From: Streptomyces calvus
Lineage (GTDB): Bacteria > Actinomycetota > Actinomycetes > Streptomycetales > Streptomycetaceae
Length of the DNA stretch: 64,000 nt
Direction: 5' to 3'
NCBI RefSeq assembly: GCF_006782915.1
Contig: NZ_VCNP01000058.1
Coordinates: forward strand, 1 to 64,000
In this document: positions 62,401 to 64,000 of the stretch, piece after piece
How the letters are laid out: each line of letters opens with the position of its first letter
Numbering within the stretch: position 1 is the first letter of the stretch
Program-made: the position numbers and the translations under genes
The notes under the pieces: generated by a model
Database searches by the model: none
The model's input: only the letters and a program-made list of their open reading frames with translations
Told to the model about the DNA's origin: nothing

Positions 62401-64000
62401 GCGCGACGTCGTCGAACTGGTGCGGGTCGAGGCCGCCGCCGTACTCGGCCACTCCTCACCCAAGGCCATCGACCCCGGCCGGGAGTTCCGCGAGCTCGGC
62501 TTCGACTCGCTCACCGCCGTCGAGCTGCGCAACCGCCTCACCACCGCCACCGGCCTGCGCCTGTCCGCCACCCTCGTCTTCGACTACCCGACCCCGCACG
62601 GCCTCGCCGAGCACCTCGTCGCCGAACTCCTCGACGAGCGCGGCGACCTGGGCACCCCGCTCGTGGCCGCCGACGTCGCCGACGACCCGGTGGTCGTCGT
62701 CGGCATGGCCTGCCGCATGCCCGGCGGCATCACCACGCCCGACGACCTGTGGCGGATGCTCGCCGACGGCGAGGACCGCATCACCGCGTTCCCGACCGAC
62801 CGCGGCTGGGACCTGGACGCCCTGTTCGGCGGCGGCCACGACAACCGGGGCGTCAGTGCGACCCGCCGCGGCGGCTTCCTGCACGACGTGGCCGGCTTCG
62901 ACGCCGCGTTCTTCGGCATCTCCCCGCGCGAGGCCCTCGCCATGGACCCGCAGCAGCGGCTCCTGCTGGAGACGTCCTGGGAGGCGTTCGAACGCGCCGG
63001 CATCGACCCGGCGGGCCTGCGCGGCAGCGCCACCGGCGTCTTCGTCGGCACCACCGGCCAGGACTACGCGAACCTGGTGATGACCTCCCGGGAGGACGTC
63101 GAGGGCCACGCCAGCACCGGCCTCGCCACCAGCGTCATCTCCGGCCGGGTCGCCTACGCGCTCGGCCTGGAGGGCCCGGCGCTCACCGTCGACACCGCCT
63201 GCTCCTCCTCCCTGGTCGCCCTGCACCTGGCCGCCCAGTCCCTGCGCAGCGGCGAGAGCTCCCTGGCCCTCGCGGGCGGCGTCACGGTCCTGTCGACCCC
63301 GATGAACTTCTCCGGTTTCACCCGGCAGGGCGGCCTGGCGGCCGACGGCCTGTGCAAGGCGTTCGCCGACTCCGCCGACGGCACCGGCTGGTCCGAGGGC
63401 GTCGGCCTGCTCGTCCTGGAACGCCTCTCCGACGCCCGCCGCAACGGGCACGACGTGCTCGCGGTGGTCCGCGGCTCCGCCATCAACCAGGACGGCGCCT
63501 CCAACGGCCTCACCGCGCCCAACGGCCCCTCCCAGCAGCGCGTCATCCGGCAGGCCCTGGCGAGCGCCGGACTCGCGGCCGCGGACGTGGACGCGGTGGA
63601 GGCGCACGGCACGGGCACCACCCTCGGCGACCCGATCGAAGCACAGGCCCTGCTGGCCACCTACGGCCAGGACCGGCCCGCCGACCGGCCGCTGCTGCTC
63701 GGCTCCATCAAGTCGAACATCGGCCACACCCAGGCCGCCGCAGGCGTCGCCGGCGTCATCAAGATGATCCTCGCCATGCGCCACGGCGCCCTGCCGAAGA
63801 CCCTGCACGTCGACCGGCCCTCCACCCACGTCGACTGGGAGGCCGGCGCGGTACGGCTGCTCACCGAGACGACCGCATGGCCCGACACGCACCGGCCGTG
63901 GCGCGCGGGCGTGTCGTCCTTCGGACTCAGCGGCACCAACGCGCACGTCATCCTCGAACAGCCGGACACGACCCCGGAGCAGCCGGAGCCGTCCACCACG
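56453..64000 (+). CDS. Type I polyketide synthase (NysJ-like), partial at window end
   Basis: The ATG at 56453, 10 nt after the previous stop, opens MTTPSEKVVEALRASLKETE, a docking coiled coil. The frame stays open for 2,516 codons to the window edge, so the 3' end is missing. It contains one complete module, KS-AT-DH-ER-KR-ACP, and the KS of a second. This matches the start of NysJ (modules 15-17), where the first module carries the ER that saturates C8-C9; in the amphotericin line, as I recall, the ER lies one module later. The product chain arrives from the C-terminal ACP of the preceding giant PKS. Confidence 0.93.
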   Translation, partial: MTTPSEKVVEALRASLKETERLRRQNRDLVAAAAEPVAVVAMSCRYPGGVTSPEDLWRLVDTGTDAISGFPTDRGWDLDALRDAGVDARGHSVSQQGGFLDGVADFDAAFFGISPREAVSMDPQQRLLLETSWETLERAGIDPQSLRGSATGVFVGTNGQDYAYLLVRSLADATGDIGTGIAASATSGRLSYTLGLEGPAVTVDTACSSSLVALPSAVHALRAGECTLALAGGVNVMSAPGSLMEFSRQGGLAGDGRCKAFSDDADGTGWSEGVGMLLLERLSDARRNGHPVLAVIRGSAVNQDGASNGFTAPNGPAQQRVIQRALHTAGLTPADVDAVEAHGTGTPLGDPIEAQALLATYGQDRDPERPLLLGSVKSNIGHAQAAAGVAGVIKMVMAMRHGVLPKTLHADRPSRHVDWTAGHVRLLTERTDWPATGRPRRAGVSSFGISGTNAHVVLEQAEPVPAPDEPTTPALTPAVVPWPVSARTEDALGDRLTQITAPTDATALDTGYSLATGRSVFEHRAVLLTGADGVPAEVARGRATERTLAVLFSGQGSQRPGMGRELYARFPVFAEALDAVLDRLDGALERPLRDILFAGRRTPEADLLDTTGCTQPALFAVEVALYRLVESWGVVPEFVAGHSVGEITAAHVAGVLSLDDACTLVAARARLMQALPAGGAMMAVQATEEEVTARLTDGVALAAVNGPESVVVAGEETDVLALAHGFAVDGRKTQRLAVSHAFHSPLMDPMLEEFRRVAETLTYHEPVVPVVSNVTGTIAEPGLLCSPDYWVRHVRRTVRFADGVRALADAGANAYLELGPDGVLTGLAAQVLDGTADTVSVAALRKDRAEERALLTALARLHVAGVGVDWARCFDGTGARRTDLPTYPWQHERYWPVLMAAAGDVTAAGLVSAEHPLLGAAVTLAGLDGVLFTGRLSAQTHPWLMDHTVGGVAAFPATGFLELAVRAGDQVGCDRIDELTLAKPLILTENAAAVVQVWVGAPDETGARKVTVYSQTVDDPEQRWTEHANGVLTTGERTTAFDASVWPPRGAVAADLEGFYERTEYGPVFQGLRAVWRRGDEAFVEVALPSQVDDAEYYGMHPALLDAAVQSVGFVGVGDGKKLLPFSWSGVSLHAGGASVVRVRVARTGEDSVSIAAVDVEGAPVLSAESLILRVPSAIQAPALRSSEQDGLLRLHWTPATDAGTDTDVRHAVLGTGLPGTTVAALADSLAASPPPALVLAPLDGSGGELPTAAHTLTAHALDLVRQWLDLDPSAPCRLVFVTRGAVAADTGEPVRDLAAAAAWGLVRSAATENPGRFALLDLDPDTGTDTDEAGLDAVLARLPGLLADGDTQFVVRDGTVRVARLARLAGGESLLPAAGLPWRLDSDDRGTLDALTLAPCPEVLDGPVGRQVRLDVRAAGLNFRDVMNALGMYPGEAGLLGSEAVGVVTATGPEATDFAPGDRVMGMVPGGLADTVLIDERYLVRVPDAWTDEQAASTPLVFLTALYAFRDLAGLRAGESVLVHAGAGGVGMAAVQLARHLGAEVFATASEGKWDTLRGLGLDDDHIASSRDLGFEEKFRAVTGGRGVDVVLNALAGEFVDASLRLTADGGRFLEMGKTDIRDPRAIDRVTYRAFDLGEAGPERTREMLRELVGLFAEGALSALPVRVWDVRRAREAFRFMSRAQHVGKIVLRMPPRWNPDGTVLVTGGTGGLGRELARHLVSARGARRLLLVSRSGIEAEGAAQLRDELAAAGAVVDITACDVADREAVTALLAGIDPAHPLTAVVHTAGVLDDGVVTSLSAERVSDVLRPKVDAAWHLHELTRDLDLAAFVMYSSVSGVMGSAGQGNYAAANVFLDALAQQRAASGLPALSLAWGAWAPSAGMTGSLSDADMQRIAASGAAPIPVERGLALFDTATGSAEALVVPIGATGGDLRIPGAVPPLLRNLVRGTRRSAATAVGGASTAADLTRRLLALPEDERVRDVVELVRVEAAAVLGHSSPKAIDPGREFRELGFDSLTAVELRNRLTTATGLRLSATLVFDYPTPHGLAEHLVAELLDERGDLGTPLVAADVADDPVVVVGMACRMPGGITTPDDLWRMLADGEDRITAFPTDRGWDLDALFGGGHDNRGVSATRRGGFLHDVAGFDAAFFGISPREALAMDPQQRLLLETSWEAFERAGIDPAGLRGSATGVFVGTTGQDYANLVMTSREDVEGHASTGLATSVISGRVAYALGLEGPALTVDTACSSSLVALHLAAQSLRSGESSLALAGGVTVLSTPMNFSGFTRQGGLAADGLCKAFADSADGTGWSEGVGLLVLERLSDARRNGHDVLAVVRGSAINQDGASNGLTAPNGPSQQRVIRQALASAGLAAADVDAVEAHGTGTTLGDPIEAQALLATYGQDRPADRPLLLGSIKSNIGHTQAAAGVAGVIKMILAMRHGALPKTLHVDRPSTHVDWEAGAVRLLTETTAWPDTHRPWRAGVSSFGLSGTNAHVILEQPDTTPEQPEPSTT
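56555..62640 (+). other. PKS module 15: KS-AT(malonyl)-DH-ER-KR(B)-ACP
   Basis: KS Cys207. AT about 58097-59000 has GHSVGE and HAFH, so malonyl-CoA. DH about 59190-59990 has H-TVGG-VAAFP (His947) and HPALLDAAVQ. ER about 60600-61535 has LNFRDVMNALGMYPG and the NADPH site HAGAGGVGMAAVQLARHLGAE. KR about 61550-62300 has VLDDG and GQGNYAAAN, B type. ACP Ser2019. All reductive sites look intact, so the unit is fully reduced to CH2-CH2 (C8-C9). Confidence 0.88.
62684..64000 (+). other. PKS module 16: KS and start of the KS-AT linker (truncated)
   Basis: The KS begins DDPVVVVGMACRMPGG, has Cys2250 in TACSS, EAHGTGT and SNIGHTQAAAG, and ends FGLSGTNAHVILEQP near 63962. The window stops in the linker before the AT, so extender choice and reduction level are unknown. 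Confidence 0.88.

Overview
The window is very GC-rich, with strong G/C at third codon positions, GTG and TTG starts, short purine-rich ribosome binding sites, and gene neighbourhoods familiar from Streptomyces (a DEAD-box helicase next to an SCO5918-type gene; sugar ABC importers without their own ATPase). It is best read as a Streptomyces chromosome, or that of a close relative. I saw no rRNA, tRNA, IS element, integrase or CRISPR array.

Layout. (1) 52-6890: a sugar-uptake and beta-galactoside operon on the minus strand (two permeases, a binding lipoprotein, a GH42 beta-galactosidase) divergent from a LacI-type repressor, with two near-perfect 16-bp palindromes between them. The GH42 gene is frameshifted near its 3' end by a 5-bp tandem duplication. 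(2) 6979-14440: general genes: a DUF574-type methyltransferase, a DEAD-box RNA helicase with a long leader, an SCO5918-family protein, a TauE/SafE-type permease, a secreted GH5 endoglucanase under a perfect 19-bp palindrome, an SDR oxidoreductase and a PPK2 polyphosphate kinase. (3) 14454-21486: a divergent locus for plant-wall oligosaccharides: a GH31 alpha-xylosidase facing a binding protein, two permeases and a GH1 beta-glucosidase. Two copies of one 14-bp operator-like sequence flank the divergent region. (4) 21505-25986: a SpoIIE-type phosphatase, an IclR regulator, a secreted GH16 enzyme and a GntR/UTRA regulator.

(5) 26363-64000: the left part of a polyene macrolide biosynthetic cluster. 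It starts with a GDP-mannose 4,6-dehydratase (first step to GDP-mycosamine), then a 9,554-residue six-module type I polyketide synthase, then the start of a second PKS that runs off the window. The module pattern is KS-AT-DH-KR-ACP; KS-AT-KR-ACP; KS-AT(methylmalonyl)-KR-ACP; KS-AT-KR-ACP; KS-AT-(dead KR)-ACP; KS-AT-KR-ACP; then KS-AT-DH-ER-KR-ACP; KS... This matches modules 9-16 of a nystatin-type assembly line: last polyene double bond, C19-OH for mycosamine, C16 methyl (the later carboxyl), C15-OH, C13 ketone for the hemiketal, C11-OH, and a fully reduced C8-C9. The polyene length cannot be read here because the earlier modules lie outside the window.

Regulation of the cluster looks direct: 16-nt palindromes matching the remembered operator consensus of PimM/NysRIV/AmphRIV-type PAS-LuxR activators lie upstream of the dehydratase (14/16 matches) and of the first PKS gene (15/16). 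The first of these sits at the apparent cluster edge, beside ordinary carbohydrate-degradation genes. All assignments come from reading the sequence and remembered family motifs; no database search was run.
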